Source: JAURFX01 sp038125265 (GTDB lineage: Bacteria > Pseudomonadota > Gammaproteobacteria > Steroidobacterales > Rariloculaceae). From it: DNA of 32,770 nt. Of the stretch, positions 1 to 8,489 are shown one piece after another (the stretch's first letter is position 1; every line of letters begins with the position of its first letter). A program made the position numbers and the translations under genes. Under the pieces are notes generated by a model that saw only the letters and a program-made list of their open reading frames with translations, did not search any database and was not told where the DNA came from. The stretch lies in the NCBI GenBank assembly GCA_038125265.1, contig JAYPDM010000014.1, positions 1 to 32,770 of the forward strand, given 5' to 3'.

Positions 1-1149
1 ATCCCTTTTATGTTTACGAGAAACTATGAGGTCTTAGATAGCTCCAGTGCTGATTTCATCTCAGACTCAGAGAGAGAGCTAGGACTGGATGCTAAATTTG
101 TATTCAACGATAGTCTGGTCTTAGATGCGACCTATAACCCTGACTTTAGTCAGGTAGAATCTGATAACCCACAAGTCACTGTTAATCAGCGATTTGAAGT
201 ACGTTATCCTGAGCGCAGACCTTTCTTCCAAGAAAATGTTGACTTTTTTGCAACCGAAGCAGCCCTGATAAACACAAGAAGGATTGTTGATCCTCAAAGA
301 GGTCTAAAGTTTACAGGAAGACAGGGCGACTGGGGGATCGGCACTATGCTTATTGATGACGAGGCGCCTGGACAGGGTTTAGATTCTTCTGACCCAATGT
401 ATGGGCAAGCCGCGAATGTCTCCATATTTAGAGGCTTTAGGGACTTTGGTGATCAATCACGTGTTGGCGTGTTATTTTCTAATAGAAATTTTGGTGACAT
501 TGATAATACGGTTTTGAGTTTTGATACACGGTTAAAACTGACCGAAAACTGGTCTTCAGATCTTCAGTTAGTAACAACTGAAAAAATCAAAAAGAGCGGA
601 GAGACAATTACCGGACAACAAAGGAACCTGCGCTTCGATCACAGTGGGCGTAATGTCAACATCCATGCTCACTACCTTGCCACAACCGAGGGATTTGTTA
701 CCGACCTAGGTTACATGAACAGAAACTACTCACCAGATACCAACGGCGGTCACATCAGATCTTCATATACCTTTTGGCCTGAAGGCGAAGGCAGCAGTCT
801 AAATAATTGGGGCGTCACCTCTATGATGGTTCATATTAAGGATCAAAGTGGACAAAGACTCTACAATCAATTTAGCCCATCTGTCTATTGGGAGTGGGAT
901 GGCCAGCAAGAGCTCAATCTTGGTGCCTCATTTATCGATGAGTTGCTCAGACCGCAGGACTTTTCAGGCTTAGATGAAAACAGAGACTACAATCGTAAAA
1001 CTTGGAATATTGGATTTGAAAGTGATGCCTCGCAGGTATGGGGCTACGAAATAGCGTTTCAGCAGGGCACCGATATCAACCTCAAGCCACCTGTAGGGAG
1101 CGAACCAGAACTTGCAGATATTTATGAGATCGAGTTTGAGATAGATTGG
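1..1149 (+). CDS. DUF5916 outer-membrane beta-barrel protein, internal fragment
   Basis: The reading frame is open from the first base and runs into an assembly gap, so both ends are missing. The 383 visible residues match the C-terminal part of DUF5916 proteins, which pair a family-9-like carbohydrate-binding module at the N terminus with a large C-terminal barrel-like region. Recognisable stretches are YNPDFSQVESD (about residue 48) and the nearby RYPERRPFFQEN, both hallmarks of the family, followed by alternating polar and hydrophobic strands rich in aromatic residues. The ATG at 10 is probably an internal methionine, because the residues before it read in frame. By family knowledge the protein is probably in the outer membrane; its substrate is unknown. 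The true C terminus is lost in the gap. Confidence 0.8.
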
Positions 1150-1249
1150 NNNNNNNNNNNNNNNNNNNNNNNNNNNNNNNNNNNNNNNNNNNNNNNNNNN
1201 NNNNNNNNNNNNNNNNNNNNNNNNNNNNNNNNNNNNNNNNNNNNNNNNN
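1150..1249. other. Assembly gap (100 N)
   Basis: A run of exactly 100 N, the usual placeholder for a gap of unknown length. The DUF5916 frame enters on the left and a different protein (Dabb domain) leaves on the right. The gap therefore hides at least the DUF5916 C terminus and the start of the next gene, and may be much longer than 100 bp. Confidence 0.97.
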
Positions 1250-1471
1250 TTAAAAAAGCTTGAAGCACTTGTCGATGAGGATTTAGCTGAAAAGCTTGAG
1301 GTTAAAGAGAATTTAAAGCTTGATACCTACTCACAAGAATGTGATGTCATCGTCTACGGTGAGTTTATCTCCCAAGATCAACTTGACAAGTTTAAAGACC
1401 ATAGTATCTACCAAGATTGCATAAAAGTGGTCAGACCGATTAGAGATCTTCGCATTGTAGCCGATTTCTAA
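1250..1471 (+). CDS. Dabb (stress-responsive alpha/beta barrel) domain protein, C-terminal fragment
   Basis: From the right edge of the gap the frame starting at 1250 reads 73 residues to a TAA stop. The DUF5916 frame carried through the N run hits TGA at 1261, so this is a separate gene. The residues (LEALVDEDLAEKLEVKENLKL near the start, then CDVIVYGEF, then HSIYQDCIKVVRPIRDLRIVADF at the end) follow the second half of Dabb domains. In that family a central strand is followed by a helix and the terminal segment VRP...R.V.DF. These are small dimeric ferredoxin-fold proteins of mostly unknown function. The first 20 to 30 residues lie in the gap. It ends 4 bp from the convergent TctC-like gene. 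Confidence 0.72.
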   Translation, partial: LKKLEALVDEDLAEKLEVKENLKLDTYSQECDVIVYGEFISQDQLDKFKDHSIYQDCIKVVRPIRDLRIVADF

Positions 1472-1475
1472 TGAG

Positions 1476-2531
1476 TTAATTTGGGTTAGCAATATAATCT
1501 TCTAGAAATGTAATGACATTTTCTGGGGGATTTGCCATAAGATCAACAATGCGTCTTCCCTCTGATGGCTCAATCAAGGGCATGTTGAAACTAAATAAGT
1601 TTAATTCTTCTTGTCGGTAATCATCGTCAAGCGTAGTTGCTACAAAACTATTTTGCAACGTCTCAACGATTTCAGTATTTGTTCCGGGCGGTAGAAATGC
1701 AGCATGCCCAAATGTATTGATGGTTGGTTGGAGCCATTTATAAATCTCATACAATTCCCCCTCAGGATAATGACCAAAATTTTGAAAATAAAAATCTTCA
1801 AAGGCTGGAATCTCACTCATCGAGGGATCAGGAATATAATTATTATCCATTCCAATTCTGGGGTTATGCCATAAGGGAGTAGCAAAACCAGTATTTACTA
1901 ATAAGTCTTCAGCTGAAAATCGATATAAACTTACACCAATTGTCATCGCATCAATTTCACTTCTCCTAAATGCATTTAGGACATCATTGGCACTGTTAAA
2001 TCCATATATGTATCGATATTTAATACCCAAAATATCTAATGCGAGCCTACCAACGATATCGTAGTGGTGAGATGCATTTTGACCGCCAAAAATTATCTCC
2101 TCGTTTTGATTATTTGAACGAAGAGGAGAAGTCGATAAAAATAAATTTGGACTTCTTAATCCTCCTATTAATGGCATTGCTTCAAAATTTGCTCTTAGGC
2201 CATCCATTCCAACCATAAATGCCGGCCCTGAAAATGGCGAAAACAGAATACTTAGACCGTCATTATCTGCGATTTCATAGCCATAGTTCCAGACTCGAGT
2301 GCCACCACCGCCAGGAATATTTCTTACGATGATATTTGGATTACCAGGAATGTGATTTTGCCAATATTCTGCAAATATCCTTACGATTAAATCTGTTCCT
2401 GAACCAGCAGATCGACCAATGTAAATAGTTATTGTTTTATCTTCAAATGAAAATGATTCATTATCTTGAGCCATGGAAGGACTCAGGTTAAACAAGTAAA
2501 ATATAAGAAATATAAAAAAGTTTTTAATCAT
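1476..2531 (-). CDS. TctC/Bug-family periplasmic substrate-binding protein
   Basis: A 351-residue secreted protein. The N terminus MIKNFFIFLIFYLFNLSPSMA is a classic Sec signal peptide with probable cleavage after SMA. The mature part reads ITIYIGRSAGSGTDLIVRIFAEYWQNHIPGNP..VVRN-like..PGGGG, close to the tricarboxylate-binding receptor (TctC/Bug) fold. In that fold a loop with G-x-G-T-D binds the carboxylate and IPGGGG is conserved. Family members capture carboxylates or related small molecules for tripartite TctABC transporters, but no TctA or TctB gene is next to it. Many Bug proteins are likewise orphans. The start codon overlaps that of the divergent cupin gene, and no Shine-Dalgarno sequence is visible. 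Family is fairly certain; the ligand is not predictable. Confidence 0.8.
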   Translation of the reverse strand: MIKNFFIFLIFYLFNLSPSMAQDNESFSFEDKTITIYIGRSAGSGTDLIVRIFAEYWQNHIPGNPNIIVRNIPGGGGTRVWNYGYEIADNDGLSILFSPFSGPAFMVGMDGLRANFEAMPLIGGLRSPNLFLSTSPLRSNNQNEEIIFGGQNASHHYDIVGRLALDILGIKYRYIYGFNSANDVLNAFRRSEIDAMTIGVSLYRFSAEDLLVNTGFATPLWHNPRIGMDNNYIPDPSMSEIPAFEDFYFQNFGHYPEGELYEIYKWLQPTINTFGHAAFLPPGTNTEIVETLQNSFVATTLDDDYRQEELNLFSFNMPLIEPSEGRRIVDLMANPPENVITFLEDYIANPN

Positions 2532-3351
2532 GGCTATTATTGTTTCAGAAAAAAATGTTAAAAAAAATCAGATTAGTGACAAAAGCTTTAAGAAGATTTT
2601 ATTTGATCAGTTAAATCTTCCGACTACAGATATTATTTTCGAAAAATATGTGATGACTGGCGATGATTTAATAAATCTTAAAGCTGAAGCAGACCAGTGT
2701 GTATGGTTAATGCTATTAGAGGGTAGCGCTGAGAGCTCAATTGGTATTATCAAAGGCGGCAGCACACTTTTTCTCCCTCCTCAAAAAGTATTGGATTTAC
2801 AGCCAAACGATCACTGTATTTTTTTGAAATTGACGGTCAATAATTTTAAGAAACATAATAAGAATAAAGGAACGAATCTTGAAATGGTTCATTATGATTA
2901 CTTAAAAGAACCAGTACTTAACTCTGAGCATGACAAGAGAACGCGAGTATATTTGGCATCGAAAGAGCTAATCAAAAATAGTGCTTTTGTATCTGAAGTT
3001 GTGTCTTTCCCATCTCAAGTTAAAAGCTCGAACCATTGTCACTATGATGTTGAGCATTTTCAATTTTTGCTTCAAGGCGAAGGCATAGTCTTTTTAGATG
3101 ACACACCTGTTAAGATTGCAAAGGGAGATTTTGTTTATAAATTAGATGGGGAGTATCATCACGTTCATAATACCGGAGAGGAACCTTTGATATTTGTAGA
3201 ATTTTTTATTCCTGGTATCTGGGAAACTATTTGGTCAGATGAATCAAAACGGTGTGCATGGAATCCCACAGGTCAAAACAGTCTAGGTACAGAACCGACA
3301 AGAGACATAAAATCTCATATCAGTGATGGAAAGATTGTAGAGGGCGTTTAG
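2530..3351 (+). CDS. Bicupin-type cupin domain protein
   Basis: A protein of 273 residues with two cupin-like halves. The second half (about residues 165-232) is a clear conserved cupin: NHCHYDVEHFQFLLQGEGIVFLDD, then KGDFVYKLDGEYHHVHNTGEEPL. It keeps the metal-ligand pattern of H-x-H, a nearby Glu or His, and a downstream His, followed by WETIWSDE. The first half (about 40-115) is more degenerate and lacks the His ligands. Cupins of this kind can be dioxygenases, isomerases or ligand sensors; the sequence does not decide. The ATG at 2530 shares bases with the start of the opposite gene. An alternative ATG at 2653 (residue 42) would leave about 120 bp between the genes, and would be more normal for promoters, but would trim the N terminus. 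Its stop is directly next to that of fdxA. Confidence 0.72.
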   Translation: MAIIVSEKNVKKNQISDKSFKKILFDQLNLPTTDIIFEKYVMTGDDLINLKAEADQCVWLMLLEGSAESSIGIIKGGSTLFLPPQKVLDLQPNDHCIFLKLTVNNFKKHNKNKGTNLEMVHYDYLKEPVLNSEHDKRTRVYLASKELIKNSAFVSEVVSFPSQVKSSNHCHYDVEHFQFLLQGEGIVFLDDTPVKIAKGDFVYKLDGEYHHVHNTGEEPLIFVEFFIPGIWETIWSDESKRCAWNPTGQNSLGTEPTRDIKSHISDGKIVEGV

Positions 3352-3675
3352 CTACTCTTGAAGTTCTGATAATTTATCTTTGATGTCTTTCCAGTCGTCT
3401 GCATCATCCGGAGGGCTTTTAGCCTGAGTAAGTACTGGCCATTTTGCGGAAAGATCTTTATTGAGCTGTAAAAATTTTTTTTGATCTTCCGAAAGATCAT
3501 CTTCAGACATAATCGCCTCTACGGGGCATTCGGGTTCACACAAAGTACAGTCAATGCATTCCTCGGGATCTATGACAAGCATGTTAGGGCCTTCATGGAA
3601 GCAATCTACAGGGCAAACTTCGACGCAATCAGTATATTTGCATCGAATGCAACTTTCAGTAACCACAAAAGTCAT
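3352..3675 (-). CDS. fdxA: 7Fe-8S ferredoxin FdxA
   Basis: A 107-residue ferredoxin starting MTFVVTESCIRCKYTDC, the standard FdxA N terminus. A longer open frame upstream adds 21 residues with no family support, whereas the ATG at 3675 has a G-rich Shine-Dalgarno (GGGGG) about 7 nt before it. The first cluster motif (C-x2-C-x4-C-x3-CP) has the pattern of a [3Fe-4S] plus [4Fe-4S] protein, and the second (CIDCTLCEPECP) binds the [4Fe-4S] cluster. The acidic C-terminal tail (DDADDWKDIKDKLSELQ) is also typical. It lies divergent from korAB, 100 bp away, so it is the obvious electron acceptor for that enzyme, although this is inferred from position. Confidence 0.93.
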   Translation of the reverse strand: MTFVVTESCIRCKYTDCVEVCPVDCFHEGPNMLVIDPEECIDCTLCEPECPVEAIMSEDDLSEDQKKFLQLNKDLSAKWPVLTQAKSPPDDADDWKDIKDKLSELQE

Positions 3676-3726
3676 ATAATACCCCCAAACAATGTTAATT
3701 AAATTCTTAGCAAATTTTGAAAATAA

Positions 3727-3747
3727 ATTGTAATACAATAATACAAT
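3727..3747. promoter_or_regulatory. Candidate operator/promoter between fdxA and korA
   Basis: The 100-bp divergent region contains a perfect inverted repeat ATTGTA-a-TACAAT (3727-3739) followed by a third copy of the half-site TACAAT at 3742-3747. The last two copies form an 8-bp tandem AATACAAT. TACAAT is also one mismatch from the -10 consensus. It would give a korA leader of about 20 nt in the forward direction and an fdxA leader of about 45 nt in reverse. A TTGAAA at 3717-3722 is 19 nt upstream of the forward box, slightly too far. Whether this is an operator, two overlapping promoters or chance in AT-rich DNA cannot be settled by eye. Confidence 0.35.
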
Positions 3748-3775
3748 AATTTTTTATGGTTTGTGTCATTTTAAT

Positions 3776-5611
3776 ATGTCTAGTGATCAAGAAAAATCAG
3801 TAATTATAAGGTTTGCAGGCGATTCAGGCGATGGAGTTCAATTATTGGGAAGTCAATTCCTAAAAACTTCAGCTGAATCAAAAGAAAACTTTTTAACCTT
3901 TCCAGATTTTCCTGCTGAGATTAGAGCTCCGGCAGGTACTACTTTTGGAGTATCAGCCTATCAACTTCAGATTGGGGGAATTCATATCGCATCTCCAGGT
4001 GACAAAGCTGATGTTCTGGTTGCCTTTAATCCAGCGGCATTAATTACAAACCTTCAGTACGTGAAAGAGTCCGGCCTGATTTTGGTCAATGAAGATGCAT
4101 TTACAGAGCGAAATTTATCTAAGGCAGGCTATGATAAAAACCCACTGGAAGATGGTAGCTTGGGGTTATTTCAAATGATAAGCCTGCCAATCTCTAGCCA
4201 GGTTGGTGAAGCTCTAAAAGATTCGGAATTATCAAAATCTGAAATTGACCGTACCAAAAACTTTTGGGCACTTGGTCTTATTTCTTGGATGTTTGATCGT
4301 AATATCGAGTCAATTTCTGATTGGATAAAAAATAAATTTAAAAATATCAAAATATCAGATGCAAACATTAAAATTCTTGAAGCTGGCTTTTCCTACGGAG
4401 ATATTCATGAGATCGAGCAGAAGATCCCAAAACTTTATACCGACAAGGGAACATTTGATGCCGGCACGTATACCGCGATCAAGGGAAGCGATGCAATGGC
4501 ATATGGCTTGGCAGCCGCTGTTGAGATATCGGACATCCCAATTCTTTTTTGCTCATATCCCATTACCCCTGCATCACCAGTATTGCACAGCCTCGCAAAG
4601 CTCTCAGGATTAGGAGTCGAGACTTTTCAGGCTGAGGATGAAATTGCTGCAATTTGTTCTGCCATAGGGGCATCTTATGCAGGAATACTAGGAGTGACAT
4701 CTAGCTCAGGACCAGGAATTGCGCTTAAAACTGAGGCAATGGGCTTGGCTTTGAGCGCAGAACTTCCTTTGGTTATTATCAATTCTCAAAGGGGTGGCCC
4801 CTCAACTGGATTACCCACGAAAACAGAGCAGTCTGACTTAAATCAGGCTATTTATGGACGGAATGGGGATGCGCCCATTCCGGTTATTGCAAGCTCATCT
4901 CCCGTAGATAATTTTTATACTGCAATTGAGGCAGTGCAAATTGCCATTAAGTATATGACGCCGGTTCTTCTGTTGACAGATGGTTATATTGCTAATGCAT
5001 CTGAGCCATGGATGATACCGAGCATAAATGATATCCCTAAGCTTGATCTTGATAACAAAACTTCACTTGATAAGACCTTTCAAGCAAAAGCATTTGAGCG
5101 AAACTCTAAAACGTTAGCAAGAGCATGGGTTAAACCAGGAACACCAAATGAAATGTATAGAACGGGTGGTCTAGAAAAGGATATTGTAACCGGTAATATC
5201 TCTTATGATCCTGCTAACCATCAGGCAATGACTGACCTTCGGTTCAAAAAAATAGCCTGCTTACAGCAAGACCTTCCAGAGCAAAAACTATCTAGAGATA
5301 ATGGATCTAAAAATCTAATTTTAAGTTGGGGATCTACTTACGGTGTTATTCAGGAGACATTAAACACTTGTGAAAATATCAATGCTGATCACTTGCATTT
5401 AAGGCATATCTATCCACTCCCAGCAAACTTTACTGAACTGGTTAAAGATTATGAAAAAATATTAGTACCTGAGTTAAATCAAGGTCAACTTGCAAAATAC
5501 ATTCAGGCAGAGATCTCACGAGAGGTTATAAGTTTTAGTAAAGTTACCGGACAACCCTTTACGGTTGATGAGATCAAAGAGAGGATTGTTGGATTGGAAG
5601 ACACAAAATGA
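3776..5611 (+). CDS. korA: 2-oxoacid:ferredoxin oxidoreductase, fused gamma-alpha subunit (KorA)
   Basis: A large subunit of 611 residues combining a gamma domain (about 1-190, with FAGDSGDGVQLLG near the start and a PAEIRAPAGTT loop) and an alpha domain (from about 220, with YPITPASPVLHSL and ETFQAEDEIAAI). This fused order is typical of two-subunit 2-oxoglutarate or general 2-oxoacid:acceptor oxidoreductases. They convert the 2-oxoacid and CoA to acyl-CoA and CO2 while reducing ferredoxin. The ATG at 3776 is chosen; an in-frame TTG at 3761 would add only five unsupported residues. No strong Shine-Dalgarno sequence precedes either. It overlaps korB by 4 bp (ATGA). 2-Oxoglutarate as substrate is likely from the architecture but not proven. 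Confidence 0.88.
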   Translation: MSSDQEKSVIIRFAGDSGDGVQLLGSQFLKTSAESKENFLTFPDFPAEIRAPAGTTFGVSAYQLQIGGIHIASPGDKADVLVAFNPAALITNLQYVKESGLILVNEDAFTERNLSKAGYDKNPLEDGSLGLFQMISLPISSQVGEALKDSELSKSEIDRTKNFWALGLISWMFDRNIESISDWIKNKFKNIKISDANIKILEAGFSYGDIHEIEQKIPKLYTDKGTFDAGTYTAIKGSDAMAYGLAAAVEISDIPILFCSYPITPASPVLHSLAKLSGLGVETFQAEDEIAAICSAIGASYAGILGVTSSSGPGIALKTEAMGLALSAELPLVIINSQRGGPSTGLPTKTEQSDLNQAIYGRNGDAPIPVIASSSPVDNFYTAIEAVQIAIKYMTPVLLLTDGYIANASEPWMIPSINDIPKLDLDNKTSLDKTFQAKAFERNSKTLARAWVKPGTPNEMYRTGGLEKDIVTGNISYDPANHQAMTDLRFKKIACLQQDLPEQKLSRDNGSKNLILSWGSTYGVIQETLNTCENINADHLHLRHIYPLPANFTELVKDYEKILVPELNQGQLAKYIQAEISREVISFSKVTGQPFTVDEIKERIVGLEDTK

Positions 5612-6609
5612 ACAACCAGGAAAAAACTAATTTATCGCCTAAAGATTATGCTTCCTCCCAGGAAGTAAGATGGTGTCCGGGCTGTGGCGATTATGCGATA
5701 TTGAAAACCATGACTCAAACATTAAGCAAGCTTCAACTAAAGAAAGAGGATACCGTTTTTGTCTCTGGAATTGGTTGTGCTTCAAGATTTCCCTATTATC
5801 TTGATACATATGGATTCCATACTATTCATGGAAGAGCACCGGCCGTTGCGACGGGGGTTAAACTTGCAAATCCTAACCTCTCTGTTTGGGTTATTACCGG
5901 TGATGGTGATGGATTATCTATTGGTGGGAATCACCTCATGCATGCCTTGAGGAGAAATATAGATATCAATATCTTGCTCTTCAATAATGAGATTTATGGT
6001 TTAACGAAAGGCCAATTTTCACCAACCTCAAGATTAAATACCAGAAGCCCCTCTAGTCCTGAAGGGTCTCTAGACAGTCCCGTGCCACCTTGTAAGTTTG
6101 CCCTTGGCTCTGGTGCAAGTTTCGTTGCAAGAGCCATTGATAAAGATAAGAAAGGACTAGGCATGGTATTAGAGCGTTCATACCAGCATTCAGGAGCAAC
6201 CTTCACAGAAATTTTACAAAACTGTATTGTTTATAATGATGGAGTATTTAATGATCATACAGGTAAAGAAGCAGGCTTAGATAAACAACTTCATTTAGAG
6301 CATGGTCAACCCATGCTTTTTGGTGAAGATAAGCAGTTTGGATTAGCGCTTGATTTGAATTTGTCTCCTATCATTGTCGATGCTAAAAAGGAATTGAGTA
6401 AAGTTTTAATTCATGACGAAACCAACGAGATGCTTGCCCTTATGTTAATGAATTTAAATACGAATCAATTTCCAATGGCATTTGGAGTGCTTTATGCGAA
6501 TTCTAAAAATACCTATGAGAAGAATTTTCATCAAAAACAAAATAGATTCAAAAGAGATAAATCTGTATTAGATATTTTAAAAAATGGTACTACCTGGAAA
6601 GTGGATTAA
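5608..6609 (+). CDS. korB: 2-oxoacid:ferredoxin oxidoreductase, beta subunit (KorB)
   Basis: The 333-residue thiamine-diphosphate subunit. It has CPGCGDYA at about residues 23-30, IGCASRFPYY at 55-64, the HGRAPAVATG segment, the thiamine/Mg motif GDGD at 99-102 with NNEIYGLTKGQ after it, and a further Cys at about 206. The four cysteines (23, 26, 57, 206) sit where the beta subunit of archaeal and bacterial 2-oxoacid oxidoreductases holds one [4Fe-4S] cluster. It contains no separate ferredoxin domain, so an external ferredoxin such as the neighbouring FdxA is needed. Translation is probably coupled to korA through the ATGA overlap. Its stop shares TTAA with the stop of the convergent MBL gene. 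Confidence 0.92.
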   Translation: MNNQEKTNLSPKDYASSQEVRWCPGCGDYAILKTMTQTLSKLQLKKEDTVFVSGIGCASRFPYYLDTYGFHTIHGRAPAVATGVKLANPNLSVWVITGDGDGLSIGGNHLMHALRRNIDINILLFNNEIYGLTKGQFSPTSRLNTRSPSSPEGSLDSPVPPCKFALGSGASFVARAIDKDKKGLGMVLERSYQHSGATFTEILQNCIVYNDGVFNDHTGKEAGLDKQLHLEHGQPMLFGEDKQFGLALDLNLSPIIVDAKKELSKVLIHDETNEMLALMLMNLNTNQFPMAFGVLYANSKNTYEKNFHQKQNRFKRDKSVLDILKNGTTWKVD

Positions 6610-7394
6610 GACAGACGCCACTGATCATTTTCTTCTTTAACCTTTCCTTCAGACTTTAGTTTTAAGAGATGCGCTAATAGGGTTCTTTTTGCAATTGGAT
6701 AAATACTTTGATTTCTATCTTGGTAGGTTAGCTTTGTTAAATCATCAATATTAATCAAGCTGTCTTTGCTCAAGTGATTTAAAATTTTTGTTTCTCTACT
6801 TAAGCGATGATTTAATATTTTATTAATTTCTAAGTTGGCATTCTCGATAGGCATTCCATGACCAGGATAGAGCATCTTAATTTCTACTTTGAGAAGTTTT
6901 TTAAGTGATTCTAAATAGCAATTTAAATCTCCATCAGGAGGATTAATCACAACGGTTGAACCTTGCATTAAATGATCTCCAGTAAATAATGCTTGATCTT
7001 CAACTGCTAGGAAACAATAGTGACTTTGCGCATGGCCAGGTGTATGAATAGCCTTGAGGTAAGTGCCATCAATATCAAATATCATGCCATCTTTAAGCAT
7101 AATATCGATATGAATATCCGTGCGATCAAATGGACCAGGCATGCAAGCAATGATTGGAATGTTAAGTTTTGAAGCCAATAGACTTGCCAAATCTGCATGA
7201 TCTTTATGAAAATGCGTTAATAGTATTCCTTGTGTGTTTTGTGCGTACTTCATTAGAGCATTGAGATGATCGTCATCCAAGGGACCCGGATCAATAATAT
7301 ACTGATGATGTTCACCTAAAAAATATGTATTGGTTCCTGATCCTGTCATTACTCCAGGATTATTTGCTCTGAATGTTTGTATTTTTAGTTTCAC
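6606..7394 (-). CDS. MBL-fold metallohydrolase (LACTB2-like)
   Basis: A 262-residue metallo-beta-lactamase-fold hydrolase. The metal site reads HFHKDHAD (about residues 61-68), then HTPGHAQSH, FTGDHLM and YPGHGMPI, which together supply the usual His and Asp ligands for two metals. The early GSGTNTYFLG..IIDPGP is the signature of the LACTB2/beta-lactamase-like 2 subgroup, and the C-terminal 60 residues look like the winged-helix tail found there. The start is GTG at 7394, overlapping the TAG stop of the upstream oxidase gene by one base, so the two are translationally coupled. The substrate is unknown; relatives include nucleases and thioester hydrolases. The 3' end overlaps korB by 4 bp. Confidence 0.85.
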   Translation of the reverse strand: MKLKIQTFRANNPGVMTGSGTNTYFLGEHHQYIIDPGPLDDDHLNALMKYAQNTQGILLTHFHKDHADLASLLASKLNIPIIACMPGPFDRTDIHIDIMLKDGMIFDIDGTYLKAIHTPGHAQSHYCFLAVEDQALFTGDHLMQGSTVVINPPDGDLNCYLESLKKLLKVEIKMLYPGHGMPIENANLEINKILNHRLSRETKILNHLSKDSLINIDDLTKLTYQDRNQSIYPIAKRTLLAHLLKLKSEGKVKEENDQWRLS

Positions 7395-8488
7395 TATCTA
7401 AATCTTTGCGCTATTTCTTTACCAATGCTTAATGAGGCGCTTAAACCAGGAGATTCGATACCTAAGAGATGAATCGCAAGGCTGTTATGCTCGTCAGGCT
7501 GAAGAATTAAAAAATCTTTATACAATTCATCATTAATATGTAGCTTCGGCCTAAATCCAGCAAAACCCGATGAGATTGAATCTTTTTTAATATTTTTCCA
7601 AAGTCCATATAAGTCATGATAGAAATCCTCAATAATTTTATTATTAAGTCCTTTGTCTTCATTTTCGGCCCATGAGAAATTTGGACCCAGTTTAGTATCT
7701 GAATCAAGGCTTTTGGTTATATGTATTCCTAATCCATGTTCCTCAGGTACAGGATAAATCAGCGAATTAAATGGAACTTCATCGTTATAAAAGCAGTAAC
7801 TCCCCATACCTAGCCTGGTTGAATAATTTTTTTCTAATTTTGGCATTAAACTTAGAATTTGTGTTGCATTTGTGCCTGTGGCATTCACGAGTAAATCACC
7901 CTCTAGCCTTAGTTGGTTTTGACAGTAAACAGTGACTTTGCATTGATCTAATTTAATTTCTTTGCATTCAGTTTCTGTTAATAACCTACCTCCAAAGCTT
8001 TGAATCTGATCGAGAAGTTTTTTTGTATAGCTTTTAACAGAGATAACGCCTGCAGAGGGAACCCAAATCGCATTGATCCCTGATGTATTTCTAAGCTCAG
8101 TTTTCTTTAATTCGTCTTCTGATAACCACCGAATCTCCTCAAGCCCAACAGAGAGCCCGTTTTCATATAGAGATTCTAATTTTTTGATTTGCCTATCATC
8201 TCTCGCAACAATGTATTTACCACAAAGTTCGAAGGGAACATTGCTCTGCTCTGCAAATTGGATTAAAAGTTTTTTCCCCTGTATGCAATGTTTAGATTTA
8301 AGGGAACTCTTAGGGTAATAGATACCAGAATGAATTACTCCGGAATTGCTAAAGGAATTTTTTGAGGCAATATGTGCCTCTTTTTCAATGATAGTGACAT
8401 TATGTCCTGCTTCAATGAGGTATAACGCCGAGGCCAAGCCTGCAACACCGGCTCCAATAACAATGCAGTGCTTTTTATCTTGAACCAA
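7394..8488 (-). CDS. L-2-hydroxyglutarate oxidase-like FAD-dependent oxidoreductase
   Basis: A 364-residue flavoprotein of the DAO/GlcD-like superfamily. It opens with a Rossmann FAD-binding loop IVIGAGVAGLASALYLIEAGHNVTIIEKE. The segment NSGVIHSGIYYPKSSLKSKHC, about 50-70, is characteristic of L-2-hydroxyglutarate oxidase/dehydrogenase (LhgO, L2HGDH). Near the C terminus come GFRPKL and the second dinucleotide region GIESPGLSASLSIG. The family oxidises L-2-hydroxyglutarate to 2-oxoglutarate, which would feed the adjacent KorAB. The start is TTG at 8488, one base after the stop of the upstream small gene (TAA-T-TTG). No ATG lies close to the FAD motif, which must be near the N terminus. Length is a little short of the usual 395-420 residues. 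An exact substrate is inference. Confidence 0.82.
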   Translation of the reverse strand: MVQDKKHCIVIGAGVAGLASALYLIEAGHNVTIIEKEAHIASKNSFSNSGVIHSGIYYPKSSLKSKHCIQGKKLLIQFAEQSNVPFELCGKYIVARDDRQIKKLESLYENGLSVGLEEIRWLSEDELKKTELRNTSGINAIWVPSAGVISVKSYTKKLLDQIQSFGGRLLTETECKEIKLDQCKVTVYCQNQLRLEGDLLVNATGTNATQILSLMPKLEKNYSTRLGMGSYCFYNDEVPFNSLIYPVPEEHGLGIHITKSLDSDTKLGPNFSWAENEDKGLNNKIIEDFYHDLYGLWKNIKKDSISSGFAGFRPKLHINDELYKDFLILQPDEHNSLAIHLLGIESPGLSASLSIGKEIAQRFR

Positions 8489-8489
8489 A

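Noticed and set aside
10..1263. Single open frame running through the first N run
   Set aside because: It joins unrelated sequence across a gap of unknown size; the bases after the gap encode a Dabb domain in a different frame.
3481..3702. Forward ORF of 73 residues across fdxA
   Set aside because: It is the antisense shadow of the cysteine-rich ferredoxin gene, with no protein-like pattern.
3761..3775. TTG start five codons upstream for korA
   Set aside because: The added residues have no family support and no better ribosome-binding site; ATG 3776 is preferred.
8073..8318. Forward ORF of 81 residues opposite the LhgO-like gene
   Set aside because: Antisense shadow of a clear flavoprotein gene; serine-rich low-information translation and no start signals.
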